Positions 24,252 through 42,251 are shown, counted from the stretch's first letter. The stretch is DNA of 64,000 bases from Actinomycetospora sp. NBRC 106378 (GCF_030269685.1 NZ_BSTT01000005.1:62001-126000); one strand, 5' to 3'. Notes: a model not told the origin generated them from the letters alone. Program-made: numbers and translations.

Positions 24252-25507
24252 CCTCCTCCCCGACGGCCTCCTGCCCGATCACCGGGCACGGCGCCCCCGC
24301 CGACGCGACCGACCCGGCGCTGCGGCCCGAGCCCGCGCCGTACACCTCCGAGACCGTGCTGCCGCCGCGGCTGCTGCGGGTCGACGAACGTCTGACCGAG
24401 CTGCAGCGCGAGGCCCCGGTCTGCCGCGTGCGGACCCCGGCCGGCGACCACGGATGGCTCGTGACCCGGCACGCCGAGCTCAAGGACCTGCTCCACGACG
24501 AGCGTCTCGGGCGTGCCCACGACGACCCCGAGAACGCCGCGCGGTTCGTCCGCAACCCGTTCCTCGACATGCTCATGGGCGACACCGTCGAGGAGGCGCA
24601 CGCCGCCCACGTCCGCATGCGCCGGCTGCTCAGCCCGCAGTTCTCCGCGCGCCGGGTCCTCGACTTCGAGCCGACCGTGCACGCCATCGCCGAGGACGTC
24701 CTCGGGCGGATGGTCGCCGGCGGGTCCCCGGCCGACCTGCGGACCGCGTTCTCCGCGCCGTTCTCCCTCGGTGTGCAGTGCGGCCTGATGGGCATCGAGG
24801 CCGACGACCGGCCCCGCCTCGTGGAGATCCTCGCCGAGATGCGCTACGTCGACGGCGCCGACGCCGTCCTCGCCGCGCAACGCCGCATGTTCGACCTGCT
24901 CGGTGACCTCGCCCGCCGGCGCCGCGCCGACCCCGGCGACGACGTGGTGTCGCGCATGGTCGCCCGCGAGGAGTCCGACGAGCGGGTCTCGCACATCCTG
25001 ACCGGCCTGCTCTTCGCGGGGCTGGACAGCGTCGCCGGCCACGTCGACCTCGGGGTGGTCCTGCTCGACCGCCACCGCGACCAGCTCGCCGCGGCGCTCG
25101 CCGACGAACGGGTCATGCGCTCGGCGGTGGAGGAGGTCCTGCGCAGCGCCAAGGCCGGCGGGTCGGTGCTCCCGCGCTACGCCCTCGCCGACATCCCGTG
25201 CGGGGACGTGACCATCCGCGCGGGTGACCTGGTCCTGCTCGACTTCACGCTCGTCAACTTCGACACCGACGTCTTCACCGACCCGGAGACCTTCGACGTC
25301 GGGCGGACCGAGAACCCGCACCTGACCTTCGGGCACGGGATCTGGCACTGCATCGGCGCGCCGCTCGCGCGCGTGCAGCTGCGCGTCGCGTTCACCCTGC
25401 TCTTCACTCACCTGCCCGAGCTGCGGCTGGTCCGGCCCTTCGAGCAGCTGCAGATGGTCGGTGGCCAGCTCTCCGCCGGGCTGACGGAGATCCCGATCAC
25501 CTGGTGA
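24248..25507 (+). CDS. nysL: Cytochrome P450, probable ring hydroxylase (nysL/amphL/pimD-like)
   Basis: A 419-residue soluble bacterial P450. Heme loop [15 protein letters not shown] with Cys368 as axial ligand; ExxR in EEVLR; I-helix [10 protein letters not shown], where Ser replaces the usual Thr of AG-D-T. It starts at ATG 24248, sharing ATGA with the stop of the PKS/TE gene, with GGAG at 24237-24240; it should be translationally coupled to the terminal PKS. In nystatin, amphotericin and pimaricin clusters a CYP161-family P450 hydroxylates or epoxidises the finished macrolactone; position and overall look suggest that family, but the exact oxidation site cannot be read. No ferredoxin gene is adjacent, so electrons must come from elsewhere. 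Assignment as P450 is certain, as nysL moderate. Confidence 0.92.
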   Translation: MTSSPTASCPITGHGAPADATDPALRPEPAPYTSETVLPPRLLRVDERLTELQREAPVCRVRTPAGDHGWLVTRHAELKDLLHDERLGRAHDDPENAARFVRNPFLDMLMGDTVEEAHAAHVRMRRLLSPQFSARRVLDFEPTVHAIAEDVLGRMVAGGSPADLRTAFSAPFSLGVQCGLMGIEADDRPRLVEILAEMRYVDGADAVLAAQRRMFDLLGDLARRRRADPGDDVVSRMVAREESDERVSHILTGLLFAGLDSVAGHVDLGVVLLDRHRDQLAAALADERVMRSAVEEVLRSAKAGGSVLPRYALADIPCGDVTIRAGDLVLLDFTLVNFDTDVFTDPETFDVGRTENPHLTFGHGIWHCIGAPLARVQLRVAFTLLFTHLPELRLVRPFEQLQMVGGQLSAGLTEIPITW

Positions 25508-25518
25508 CGGCGGGCCGC

Positions 25519-25564
25519 ACGACGAGGGCCCCACCTCCCGGCCGGGAGGTGGGGCCCTCGTCGT
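25519..25564. terminator. Perfect 46-bp palindrome, probable bidirectional terminator
   Basis: Two 23-base arms pair without a mismatch around the centre 25541/25542 (cccggccggg at 25537-25546). It fills the 87-base gap between the convergent P450 genes. There is no T-run on either side, as is common for actinomycete terminators. It should stop both the left PKS operon and the minus-strand sugar operon. Confidence 0.85.
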
Positions 25565-25594
25565 CGTGGCCGCGGGGCGGCGGGGATGGCGGGA

Positions 25595-26803
25595 TCAGTC
25601 CCAGGTGACGGGCAGGGCGTGCAGGCCGAACAGCACGCCGTCGTACTTCAGGGGCAGCTCGTCGACGTCGACCGCGAGACGCAGCGTCGGGATGCGCTCG
25701 AACAGGGTGCGGTAGGCGATCTCCATCTCCGCGCGGACGAGGTGCTGCCCGAGGCACTGGTGCACCCCGAACCCGAAGGCGACGTGCGAGCGCGCCGAGC
25801 GCTCCGGGTCGAAGCCGTCCGGGTCGGCGAACACGTCGCGGTCGTGGTTGGCGGCCGCGAGCAGCGGCACGATGCCCTCCCCGGCGCGGATCCGCCGCCC
25901 CCCGATCTCGACGTCCTGGGTCGCCACGCGGAACGCGACGAGGTCGGCCACCGAGTAGAAGCGCAGCATCTCCTCGACGACCCGGTCGTCCCCGATCCAG
26001 CGGGGGTTGGTCAGCAGCTGCACGATGCCGAGCCCGATGTTGTTCGCCGTCGTCTCGTGGCCGGCGATGAGCAGCAGCATCGCGACCCCGGACAGCTCGT
26101 GCGGTTCGATCGTCCCGGCGGCGATGAGCTTCGAGATCAGGTCGTCGCCCGGGCGGCTGCGCCGGATCCGGATCAACCGGTTCAGGTAGCGCAGCAGCCC
26201 CGCCGACGCGGCGTCGCGCTCGGCGTCGGTCGAGCTCAGGGTGACCAGGACCTTCGTCTGGGCCTCGAAGAAGTCACGGTCCGCCCGCGGCACCCCGAGC
26301 ATCCGGGAGATGACCAGCGAGGGCACCGGCAGCGCGAAGTCCTCGACGAGATCGGCGCGGGTGCCGCGGGCGAGCATCGTCGTGACGAGCTCGTCGACGA
26401 TCTCCGCGATGGCCGGACGCAGCTCGCGGACCTTGCGCACCGTGAACTCGGGGATGAGCGTGCGGCGGAACCGGGCGTGCTCGGGCTCGTCGAGGGAGAC
26501 GAACCAGCCCGGGATCTCCGCCTGGGACGGCGCACCGCCGGTCCGGGCCGCGCGGGGGAAGCCCGGCCGGGAGGGGTCGGCGCTGATCCGCGGGTCGGTC
26601 AGCACGGCCCGGACGTCCTCGTGGCGGGTGACCAGCCACAGCGGGCCGCTCGGCAGCTCCGAGCGCACCGGGCCGGCGTCGCGGTAGGTGGCGTACTCCG
26701 GGGGCGGGAAGGGGCAGCCGGGTCGGCGCAGCGGGAAGGCGACCGGGCACGCCGCGGTCGCCGTGGTGTCTGCCGTGGTCCCGGTGTCGGTGTCGGTGCT
26801 CAT
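25595..26803 (-). CDS. nysN: Cytochrome P450, CYP105-like, probable exocyclic methyl oxidase (nysN/amphN/pimG-like)
   Basis: A 402-residue P450 with heme loop FGFGVHQCLGQHLVRAE (Cys350, codon 25754-25756), I-helix IAGHETTANN and ExxR in EEMLR. This motif set is typical of the CYP105 family, to which the polyene P450s that oxidise the macrolactone methyl branch to a carboxylate belong. Its ATG overlaps the aminotransferase stop as ATGA (26800-26803), so it is the third gene of a coupled operon after the glycosyltransferase and aminotransferase, the gene order seen around nysN. Its substrate would be the methyl derived from a methylmalonyl unit loaded by the upstream nysI-like protein, mostly outside this window. 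The ferredoxin gene that accompanies nysN in known clusters is not here. The N-terminus is Thr/Asp/Ala-rich and disordered in appearance. Confidence 0.92.
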   Translation of the reverse strand: MSTDTDTGTTADTTATAACPVAFPLRRPGCPFPPPEYATYRDAGPVRSELPSGPLWLVTRHEDVRAVLTDPRISADPSRPGFPRAARTGGAPSQAEIPGWFVSLDEPEHARFRRTLIPEFTVRKVRELRPAIAEIVDELVTTMLARGTRADLVEDFALPVPSLVISRMLGVPRADRDFFEAQTKVLVTLSSTDAERDAASAGLLRYLNRLIRIRRSRPGDDLISKLIAAGTIEPHELSGVAMLLLIAGHETTANNIGLGIVQLLTNPRWIGDDRVVEEMLRFYSVADLVAFRVATQDVEIGGRRIRAGEGIVPLLAAANHDRDVFADPDGFDPERSARSHVAFGFGVHQCLGQHLVRAEMEIAYRTLFERIPTLRLAVDVDELPLKYDGVLFGLHALPVTWD

Positions 26804-27858
26804 GCCGCTCCGTAGAACGCACGGACCTCGTCGGTGATGTACTCCTGGTCCTGCGCCGTCAGCCCCGTGTGGGTCGGCAGGTAGAAGCCGTCGTCGCTCA
26901 GGCGCGAGGCGTTGAGGTCCGGCCACGCCGGGTCGTAGTAGTCCGGCTGGCGGCTCATCGGCTTGAAGAACACCCGGGTCTCGACGCCGCGGTCGGCGAG
27001 GTGGGTGAGCAGCTCGTCCCGGCACTCGGCCCGCAGGTCGTACATCCACAGCACGTCGCGCTGGGGCATGAGGGTGACGCCGGGGACGTCGGTCAGGGCG
27101 TCGTCGTACCGCTTCTCGATGTCGCGGCGGGTCTCGAGGATCTCCTCGAGCTGCTCGGTCTGGGCGTAGGCGACGGCGGCCTGCATGTTCGTCATCCGGA
27201 AGTTGTAGGCGAGCTTCTTGTGCAGGAAGCTGTGGTCGCGGGTGAAGGCCATCGCGCGCAGGTGCGCCATCTGCTCGGCGAGGTGCGGGTCGCGGGTCAC
27301 GCAGATCCCGCCCTCGCCCGCGGTGATGATCTTGTTGGCGAAGAGCGAGAAACAGGCGATGTCGCCCACCGGCCGGACCCCGTGGGCCTCCGCCGAGTCC
27401 TCCACGACGCGCAGGTTGTACTCGTAGGCCAGCCCCATGATCGCGTCCATGTCGGCCCGGCGGCCGTAGACGTGGACGGGCAGGATCACCTTCGTGCGCG
27501 GGGTGATCTTCTCCTCGATCCGGGTGACGTCGATGTTCAGGTCGTCGGCGCAGTCGACGAACACCGGGGTCGCGCCGGTGTAGGTCACCGCCCACGCCGT
27601 CGCGATCATCGTGAACTCGGGGACGATCACCTCGTCGCCGGGCCCGACCCCGAGCGCGCGCAGCGCGAGGGTCAGCGCCGTCGTGCCGGACGAGCACGCG
27701 ACGCCGTGCGGGTAGTCGTTGAAGGCGGCGAACGCCTCCTCGAAGCGGGGGATGTAGGGCCCCTGGGAGGAGATCCAGCCGCCGGAGACGGCCTCGGTCA
27801 CGTACTCCAGTTCGCGGCCGGCGAGCCAGGGCCGGGACACGGGATGGGTGTAGGGCAT
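26800..27858 (-). CDS. nysDII: DegT/DnrJ/EryC1-family PLP sugar aminotransferase, probable nucleotide-sugar 3-aminotransferase (nysDII-like)
   Basis: A 352-residue fold-type I aminotransferase. The Schiff-base lysine is Lys176 in FANKIITAGEGG; the pyridine-nitrogen Asp is Asp154 in VVEDSAEAHG; CSSGTTAL near residue 55 binds the cofactor phosphate. In polyene pathways this enzyme aminates GDP-3-keto-6-deoxymannose to GDP-mycosamine, the sugar attached by NysDI-type transferases. The family also contains perosamine synthases (4-amination), which share these motifs, so 3- versus 4-amination is inferred from context. The length matches NysDII as I remember it. The start is ATG at 27858 with GAGGAG six bases upstream; it lies 14 bases after the glycosyltransferase stop and overlaps the P450 start. 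No dehydratase or isomerase for the sugar lies in the window. Confidence 0.92.
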   Translation of the reverse strand: MPYTHPVSRPWLAGRELEYVTEAVSGGWISSQGPYIPRFEEAFAAFNDYPHGVACSSGTTALTLALRALGVGPGDEVIVPEFTMIATAWAVTYTGATPVFVDCADDLNIDVTRIEEKITPRTKVILPVHVYGRRADMDAIMGLAYEYNLRVVEDSAEAHGVRPVGDIACFSLFANKIITAGEGGICVTRDPHLAEQMAHLRAMAFTRDHSFLHKKLAYNFRMTNMQAAVAYAQTEQLEEILETRRDIEKRYDDALTDVPGVTLMPQRDVLWMYDLRAECRDELLTHLADRGVETRVFFKPMSRQPDYYDPAWPDLNASRLSDDGFYLPTHTGLTAQDQEYITDEVRAFYGAA

Positions 27859-27872
27859 CGGGCGCTCCTCGA

Positions 27873-29264
27873 TCAGGCGGGGGCCGGGGCGTGGAGCCCG
27901 AGCACCAGGTCGGCGGCGGCCTCCCGGCCACCCGCGGCGTGCAGCAGCCCGGCGACGTGTTCGGCGCGGGCGGTGAAGGCGGGCTCGTCGAGCACGCGGA
28001 CGAGCTTGTCGACGACGTCGTCGGGGTCGACGTCCTGCGGGTCGTCGAGGGTGAGGCTCACCCCGGCGTCGCGGCCGCGGACGGCCTGGTCGTCGCAGTC
28101 GACCCACAGCGGGCGGACGACGAGCGGCTTCCCGAAGTAGAGGCCCTCGTGGTAGCCGTTGCCGCCGGCGTGGGTGAAGAAGACCTTGACGGCGGGGTGG
28201 GCGAGCACGTCGAGCTGCGAGGGCAGCCAGCTCTCCACCCGCAGGTTCCCGGGTCGTTCCGCGGCCGGCGGCAGCATCGCCTGCTGGTCACGGGGGAGCT
28301 TCCAGAGCACCTGATGGCCGCGGTCGTCGAGCCGTCGGGCGACCTCGACCAGCGCCGCGACCTGCCCGCGGGTCAGCCGGGTGATCGTCCCGAAGCCCAT
28401 GTAGACGACCGACTTCTGCGCGTCCAGCCAGTCGGTGAGCTCGTCGTCGCCGGGGCTCTGGGGCAGCGGCGGCACCATGGTGCCGACCAGCCGGAGCTTC
28501 GCGGGGAGATCGAAGGGATAGTCCAGCTCGGGCACCGAGTAGCAGAGCACGGCCTCGGCGTGGTCGATGCGCGCCATCAGCTGCCGCGCCTCGGGGGCGA
28601 TGCCCAGCTCCGCCCGCACCTCGAGGTCGCGGGCCGCGACCGCCCGCATCCGGGGCCCGACGAACATCGCGAGGGTCCGCCACCGGAACAGCTGGTTGGC
28701 CAGGCGCTGCCGCAGGGTCATCCGCGCCGGGAGTCCCGAGTGCGGGACCGGGAAGCCGCGCGGGGTGTAGGACCGCGCGAACGGCACGTGCGAGGTCAGC
28801 ACGTTGCTCGCGACGAAGGGCACCGAGAGCACGAACGGGATGCCGCGCGTGATCGCCACCTCGACCCCGAAGTCGCACATGCTCTCGACGACCATGAGCC
28901 CGGGCCGGACCTCGTCGACGATCCGTTCGAGCGCCCGGTACTTCGGGATGCGGGCCTCCGGGGAGAACGAGTGCTCGATGACGGCGCGGTGCGCCCGGAA
29001 GCGCGAACGCTGGGTCACCGCCGCGTAGGTCTCGTCGTCCCACGTCACCGCGGACATCCGGGAGACGGTCCCGCCGAGGGAGGCGAATTCCACCGGGGTG
29101 CCGACGCCGGCGGCGGTCACCTCGTCGCGCGCCTTCTCGTCGGCGGCGAACCACAGGTCCCGGACCCCTCGCCGTGACAGTTCCTCGGCCAGCACGAGCA
29201 TCGGATTGAGCAGTCCGCTCTCCGCGTAGCTGACGAAGAGAACCGGACCCCGATCCTCAACCAT
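27873..29264 (-). CDS. nysDI: Polyene macrolide glycosyltransferase, probable mycosaminyltransferase (nysDI/amphDI-like)
   Basis: A 463-residue GT1-type (GT-B fold) glycosyltransferase. The N-terminal acceptor half opens with VLFVSYAESGLLNPMLVLA; the C-terminal donor half carries VVYMGFGTITRL near residue 287, VESWLPSQLDVLAHPAV, and THAGGNGYHEGLYFGKPL near residue 364, then PLWVDCDDQAVR. From memory these segments resemble polyene mycosaminyltransferases (NysDI, AmphDI, PimK), which transfer GDP-mycosamine to the macrolactone. I chose ATG at 29264 because GGGAGGG lies eight bases upstream; an in-frame GTG at 29273 would place that site too close. It is the first gene of the minus-strand operon and reads away from the PKS loading gene across a shared control region. 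Confidence 0.93.
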   Translation of the reverse strand: MVEDRGPVLFVSYAESGLLNPMLVLAEELSRRGVRDLWFAADEKARDEVTAAGVGTPVEFASLGGTVSRMSAVTWDDETYAAVTQRSRFRAHRAVIEHSFSPEARIPKYRALERIVDEVRPGLMVVESMCDFGVEVAITRGIPFVLSVPFVASNVLTSHVPFARSYTPRGFPVPHSGLPARMTLRQRLANQLFRWRTLAMFVGPRMRAVAARDLEVRAELGIAPEARQLMARIDHAEAVLCYSVPELDYPFDLPAKLRLVGTMVPPLPQSPGDDELTDWLDAQKSVVYMGFGTITRLTRGQVAALVEVARRLDDRGHQVLWKLPRDQQAMLPPAAERPGNLRVESWLPSQLDVLAHPAVKVFFTHAGGNGYHEGLYFGKPLVVRPLWVDCDDQAVRGRDAGVSLTLDDPQDVDPDDVVDKLVRVLDEPAFTARAEHVAGLLHAAGGREAAADLVLGLHAPAPA

Positions 29265-29385
29265 GGACAGCACCCTCCCCGCGGTCGTGCGCCGCGCCGC
29301 CCCGCGTCGGGAACGGTCGCCGGCGCCGGGGAGACGGCGTGCGCCCCCCGTTGTTCCGGTGCGTTCCTTGGTCCCACGCGGGAGC

Positions 29386-29400
29386 CCCGGGAATCCCTAG
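29386..29400. promoter_or_regulatory. Candidate PAS-LuxR (PimM/NysRIV-type) operator, 15-bp variant
   Basis: The sequence CCCGGGAATCCCTAG fits the right half of the published PimM consensus CTVGGGAWWTCCCBAG exactly (ATCCCTAG), but its spacer is one base shorter. It lies ~120 bases from the glycosyltransferase start and could serve the leftward promoter. Confidence 0.5.
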
Positions 29401-29427
29401 TCCGTCCCCGACCCCGGCGGCGGGTTG

Positions 29428-29443
29428 TTGGGGAAAACCTCAG
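29428..29443. promoter_or_regulatory. Candidate PAS-LuxR (PimM/NysRIV-type) operator overlapping the -35 region
   Basis: TTGGGGAAAACCTCAG agrees with the 16-base consensus CTVGGGAWWTCCCBAG at 13 positions. Its centre lies about 42 bases (four helical turns) from the other candidate. A TANNNT hexamer (tacggt, 29456-29461) begins 13 bases after it, so the operator covers the place where the -35 should be, as reported for PimM targets. Confidence 0.55.
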
Positions 29444-29455
29444 CCGCGGCGACCC

Positions 29456-29461
29456 TACGGT
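29456..29461 (+). promoter_or_regulatory. Possible -10 hexamer of the loading-gene promoter
   Basis: The hexamer tacggt fits TANNNT. Transcription would begin near 29468, giving a ~40-base leader to the GTG start at 29508, or an almost leaderless ATG at 29469. Confidence 0.35.
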
Positions 29462-29492
29462 CCGGTCCATGCCAGTCCAGGGGCCGTCCGCC

Positions 29493-29500
29493 GGAGGTGG
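29493..29500 (+). promoter_or_regulatory. Strong ribosome binding site that selects the loading-gene start
   Basis: GGAGGTGG lies seven bases before GTG 29508. The upstream in-frame ATG at 29469 has no Shine-Dalgarno-like sequence. This site favours GTG 29508 as the true start. Confidence 0.65.
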
Positions 29501-29507
29501 GACCGAG

Positions 29508-32500
29508 GTGACCGATCCGATCGCGGTCGTCGGGACCGCCTGCCGCTACCCGGGCGGGGTCCGCACGCCGGCAGACCTGTGGGAGCTCGTGCGTGCCGGC
29601 CGCGACGCGGTCACCGCGGCACCCGACGACCGGGGATGGGACACGACGACCCCGGTCCGGGGCGGGTTCCTCGACGGGGCCGCCGACTTCGACGCCGCCT
29701 TCTTCGGCATGTCCCCGCGCGAGGCGCTGTCCACCGACCCGCAGCAGCGTCAGGTCCTCGAGTGCGCGTGGGAGGCCCTGGAGCGGGCCGGCCTCGACCC
29801 GACCGCGCTGCGCGGCAGCCGGACCGGGGTCTACCTCGGCGTCAGCGGTCAGGACTACGGGGCGGTCACCCGCGACGCCGCGGAGGACCTCGGCGGGCAC
29901 GCGCTGACCGGCCTCACGCCCGGCGTCGCCGCCGGCCGGCTCGCCCACCTGCTCGACCTGCGCGCGCCGGTGCTCACCGTCGACACCGCCTCCTCGTCGT
30001 CGCTGTCCGCGCTGCACCTCGCCGTGCGGGCCCTGCGCGCGGGGGAGTGCGACGCGGCGCTGGCGGGCGGGGTGTGCGTGATGTGCACCCCGACCGGGTT
30101 CGTGGCGCACGGCCGACAGGGTGGCCTCGCCGCCGACGGGCACGCCAAGGTCTTCGCCGACGACGCCGACGGCACGGTGTGGTCCGAGGGCGTCGGCGTG
30201 GTGCTGCTGGAGCGCCTATCGGTCGCGCGGGCGGCCGGTCACCCCGTCCTCGCCCTCGTCCGCGGATCGGCGGTCAACCACGACGGCGCCACCGACGGCC
30301 TGACCGCCCCGAGCGGGGACGCCCAGCGCGCGCTGGTCGCGCTCGCGCTCGACGACGCCGGCCTGACCCCCGCGGAGGTCGACCTCGTCGAGGCCCACGG
30401 CACGGGCACCCGCCTCGGCGACCCGGTCGAGGCGGCCGCGCTCGTCGCCGCCTACGGCCGCGACCGCGACCCGGCCCACCCGCTGCACCTGCGCTCGCTG
30501 AAGTCGACCCTCGGGCACACCCAGGCGGCGGCCGGCGTCGCCGGCCTGATCCTCACCGTCGAGGCCCTGCGCCACGAGCTGATGCCCCGGACCGACCACG
30601 TCACCGTCCCGACGACCGCGGTCGACTGGAGCGCCGGATCGGTCCGCCTGCTCACCGCCGAGGTCGCCTGGCCACGCACGGGACGTCCCCGTCGCGCCGG
30701 GGTGTCGTCCTTCGGGATCAGCGGCACCAACGTCCACGTCCTGCTCGAGGAGGCCCCGGCCGAGGTCGCGCCGGACGCGGCGCCGACCGTCGCGGGTGCC
30801 CCCGACGCCGCGCCGTGGCTCGTCTCCGCCGCCACCCCGGCGGCCCTCGGCGCACAGCTCGCGCAGCTCGCACGGCTGGGCGGCCGCCCCGCCCCCGCCC
30901 CGCGGGACGTCGCGTTCTCCCTGGCCACCGGGCGTGCCGGGCTGCCCCACCGCGCGGTGCTGCTGCCGGGCCCCGACGGTCACGTCGAGGAGACGCGCGG
31001 CACGGCGCGCACCCCGCGGGTCGCGGTGCTGTTCGCCGGGCAGGGCAGCCAGCGGCTCGGGATGGGCCGCGAGCTCGCCGCCCGGTTCCCGGTGTTCGCC
31101 GACGCCCTCGACACGGTGTGCGCCGAGCTGGACCCGCGTCTGGACCGCCCGGTCCGGGAGGTGGTCTGGGGCGACGACGCCGAGGAGCTGCACCGCACCG
31201 GTGCCGCCCAGCCCGCCCTGTTCGCGCTCGAGGTGGCGCTGTTCGCGCTCGTGACCTCGCTCGGCCTGCGCCCCGAGGCGGTCGCCGGGCACTCGGTGGG
31301 GGAGATCGCGGCCGCGCACGTCGCCGGGGTCCTCTCGCTGCCCGACGCCGCCGAGCTCGTCGCGGCGCGCGCCCGCCTCATGCAGGCCCTGCCCGCCGGC
31401 GGCGCGATGACCGCGATCGCGGCGAGCGAGGACGAGGTGACGCCGCTGCTCGGGCCGGACGCCGCCCTCGCCGCCGTCAACGGGCCCCACTCCGTGGTCG
31501 TCGCCGGCGCCGGCGAGGCCGTCGAGCGGGTCGCCGCCGAGCTCGCCGGGCGGGGCCACCGCACCAGCCGGCTGGCGGTCTCCCACGCCTTCCACTCACC
31601 GCTGATGGACCCGATGCTCGCGGACTTCCGGTCGGTGCTCGCCGGGCTCCGGTTCGCGGAACCGACGATCCCGGTGCTCTCCACCCGGACCGGGCGCCTC
31701 GCCGACCCGGCGCTGTGCACCGTCGAGCACTGGGTGCGGCACGCGCGCGACACCGTCCGCTTCGCCGACGGCGTCACGACCCTCGTCGCCGGCGGCGCCG
31801 ACCTGCTCGTCGAGCTCGGGCCCGGCGGGACGCTCGCCGCCATGGCCCGCGAGACCCTCGGCGACGCGGGGGTGGACGTGGTGTCGGTCCTGCGCGCGAC
31901 CCGCCCCGAGGAGAGCGCGCTCGCCGGGGCGCTCGGGCGCCTGCACGTCCTCGGCGTCCCGCTGGACTGGGACGCCTACTTCGCCGGCACCGGTGCCCGC
32001 CGGGTCGAGCTCCCGACGTACGCCTTCACGCGGACCCGCTACTGGCCGACGCCGGCCGGCGTCCGGGCGCCGCGGACCTCCGGCGGGCCCGCCGACCCGA
32101 CGGACACCGCCGGCCCGGCCGACGGGGCCGACCCGTCCGACGCGGTGCGCGCCCGGCTGGCGGCGATGGCCCCGGCCGCGCGGGAGCGGCACCTGCTCGA
32201 GCTGGTCCGCGACCACGCCGCGGCGGTGCTCGGGCACCGGCGCACCGACGAGATCGGGCCGGCGGCCCGCTTCCGGGAGCTCGGGTTCGACTCGCTCGCG
32301 GGGGTCGAGCTCTGCGCCCGGCTCGTCGCGGCGACCGGCCTGCCCGTCCCGGCCACCCTCGCCATCGACTTCCCGACCCCGCAGCGGGCCGCCGCCCGGC
32401 TCGCCGGGCTGGCCGGGGAGGACCGCCCGGCCGCGGCCGGACGAGGAGCCGCCCCGGAGGCCGACGACCTGTCCGGTCTCGCGGTCTCCGACCTGCTCGA

Positions 32501-32531
32501 CCTCATCGACGACGAGTTCGAGACGACCTGA
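29508..32531 (+). CDS. nysA: Polyene PKS loading module (KSS-AT-ACP); nysA-like
   Basis: A 1007-residue loading protein (1020 if ATG 29469 is used). The ketosynthase has VDTASSSSL: Ser162 replaces the catalytic Cys, the KSS hallmark of the nystatin and amphotericin loading proteins. EAHGTGT and the Lys/His motif LKSTLGHTQ are kept. The AT has GHSVGE (Ser596) and SHAFHS, so malonyl-CoA is loaded and should be decarboxylated to an acetyl starter. After the AT a short Pro/Asp-rich linker leads directly to the ACP (Ser929 in LGFDSLAGVEL). The DH-like region I recall in NysA and AmphA is missing, which explains the smaller size. The C-terminus DLSGLAVSDLLDLIDDEFE is a docking helix for the next protein, whose gene starts 46 bases on. 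Confidence 0.94.
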   Translation: MTDPIAVVGTACRYPGGVRTPADLWELVRAGRDAVTAAPDDRGWDTTTPVRGGFLDGAADFDAAFFGMSPREALSTDPQQRQVLECAWEALERAGLDPTALRGSRTGVYLGVSGQDYGAVTRDAAEDLGGHALTGLTPGVAAGRLAHLLDLRAPVLTVDTASSSSLSALHLAVRALRAGECDAALAGGVCVMCTPTGFVAHGRQGGLAADGHAKVFADDADGTVWSEGVGVVLLERLSVARAAGHPVLALVRGSAVNHDGATDGLTAPSGDAQRALVALALDDAGLTPAEVDLVEAHGTGTRLGDPVEAAALVAAYGRDRDPAHPLHLRSLKSTLGHTQAAAGVAGLILTVEALRHELMPRTDHVTVPTTAVDWSAGSVRLLTAEVAWPRTGRPRRAGVSSFGISGTNVHVLLEEAPAEVAPDAAPTVAGAPDAAPWLVSAATPAALGAQLAQLARLGGRPAPAPRDVAFSLATGRAGLPHRAVLLPGPDGHVEETRGTARTPRVAVLFAGQGSQRLGMGRELAARFPVFADALDTVCAELDPRLDRPVREVVWGDDAEELHRTGAAQPALFALEVALFALVTSLGLRPEAVAGHSVGEIAAAHVAGVLSLPDAAELVAARARLMQALPAGGAMTAIAASEDEVTPLLGPDAALAAVNGPHSVVVAGAGEAVERVAAELAGRGHRTSRLAVSHAFHSPLMDPMLADFRSVLAGLRFAEPTIPVLSTRTGRLADPALCTVEHWVRHARDTVRFADGVTTLVAGGADLLVELGPGGTLAAMARETLGDAGVDVVSVLRATRPEESALAGALGRLHVLGVPLDWDAYFAGTGARRVELPTYAFTRTRYWPTPAGVRAPRTSGGPADPTDTAGPADGADPSDAVRARLAAMAPAARERHLLELVRDHAAAVLGHRRTDEIGPAARFRELGFDSLAGVELCARLVAATGLPVPATLAIDFPTPQRAAARLAGLAGEDRPAAAGRGAAPEADDLSGLAVSDLLDLIDDEFETT

Positions 32532-32577
32532 GCGACGCGCTGCCCGCAGTTCGTGCGAGAGAAGTGAGGACGGATCG

Positions 32578-42228
<9,651 letters not shown>

Positions 42229-42251
42229 GCCGGGAGAGCTGGAGCACACGC

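Larger units (their letters stand above)
29265..29507. promoter_or_regulatory. Divergent control region between glycosyltransferase operon and PKS loading gene
   Basis: This 243-base region is the only sizeable non-coding stretch in the window. It should hold the promoters for the minus-strand sugar operon and the plus-strand nysA-B-C-like genes. It contains two PAS-LuxR-type operator candidates (29386-29400 and 29428-29443), a possible -10 for the right-hand genes (29456-29461), and good ribosome sites on both sides. I see no convincing -10 for the left-hand operon. Confidence 0.8.

Noticed and set aside
16451-25507. A single plus-strand frame joining Arg-rich sequence to the P450
   Set aside because: Only the part from ATG 24248 has P450 motifs; the upstream part is an out-of-frame reading of the PKS genes.
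25586-26815. Plus-strand frame opposite the minus-strand P450
   Set aside because: Antisense shadow with Val/Asp/Glu/Gln bias and no motif; the minus strand has the complete P450 signature.
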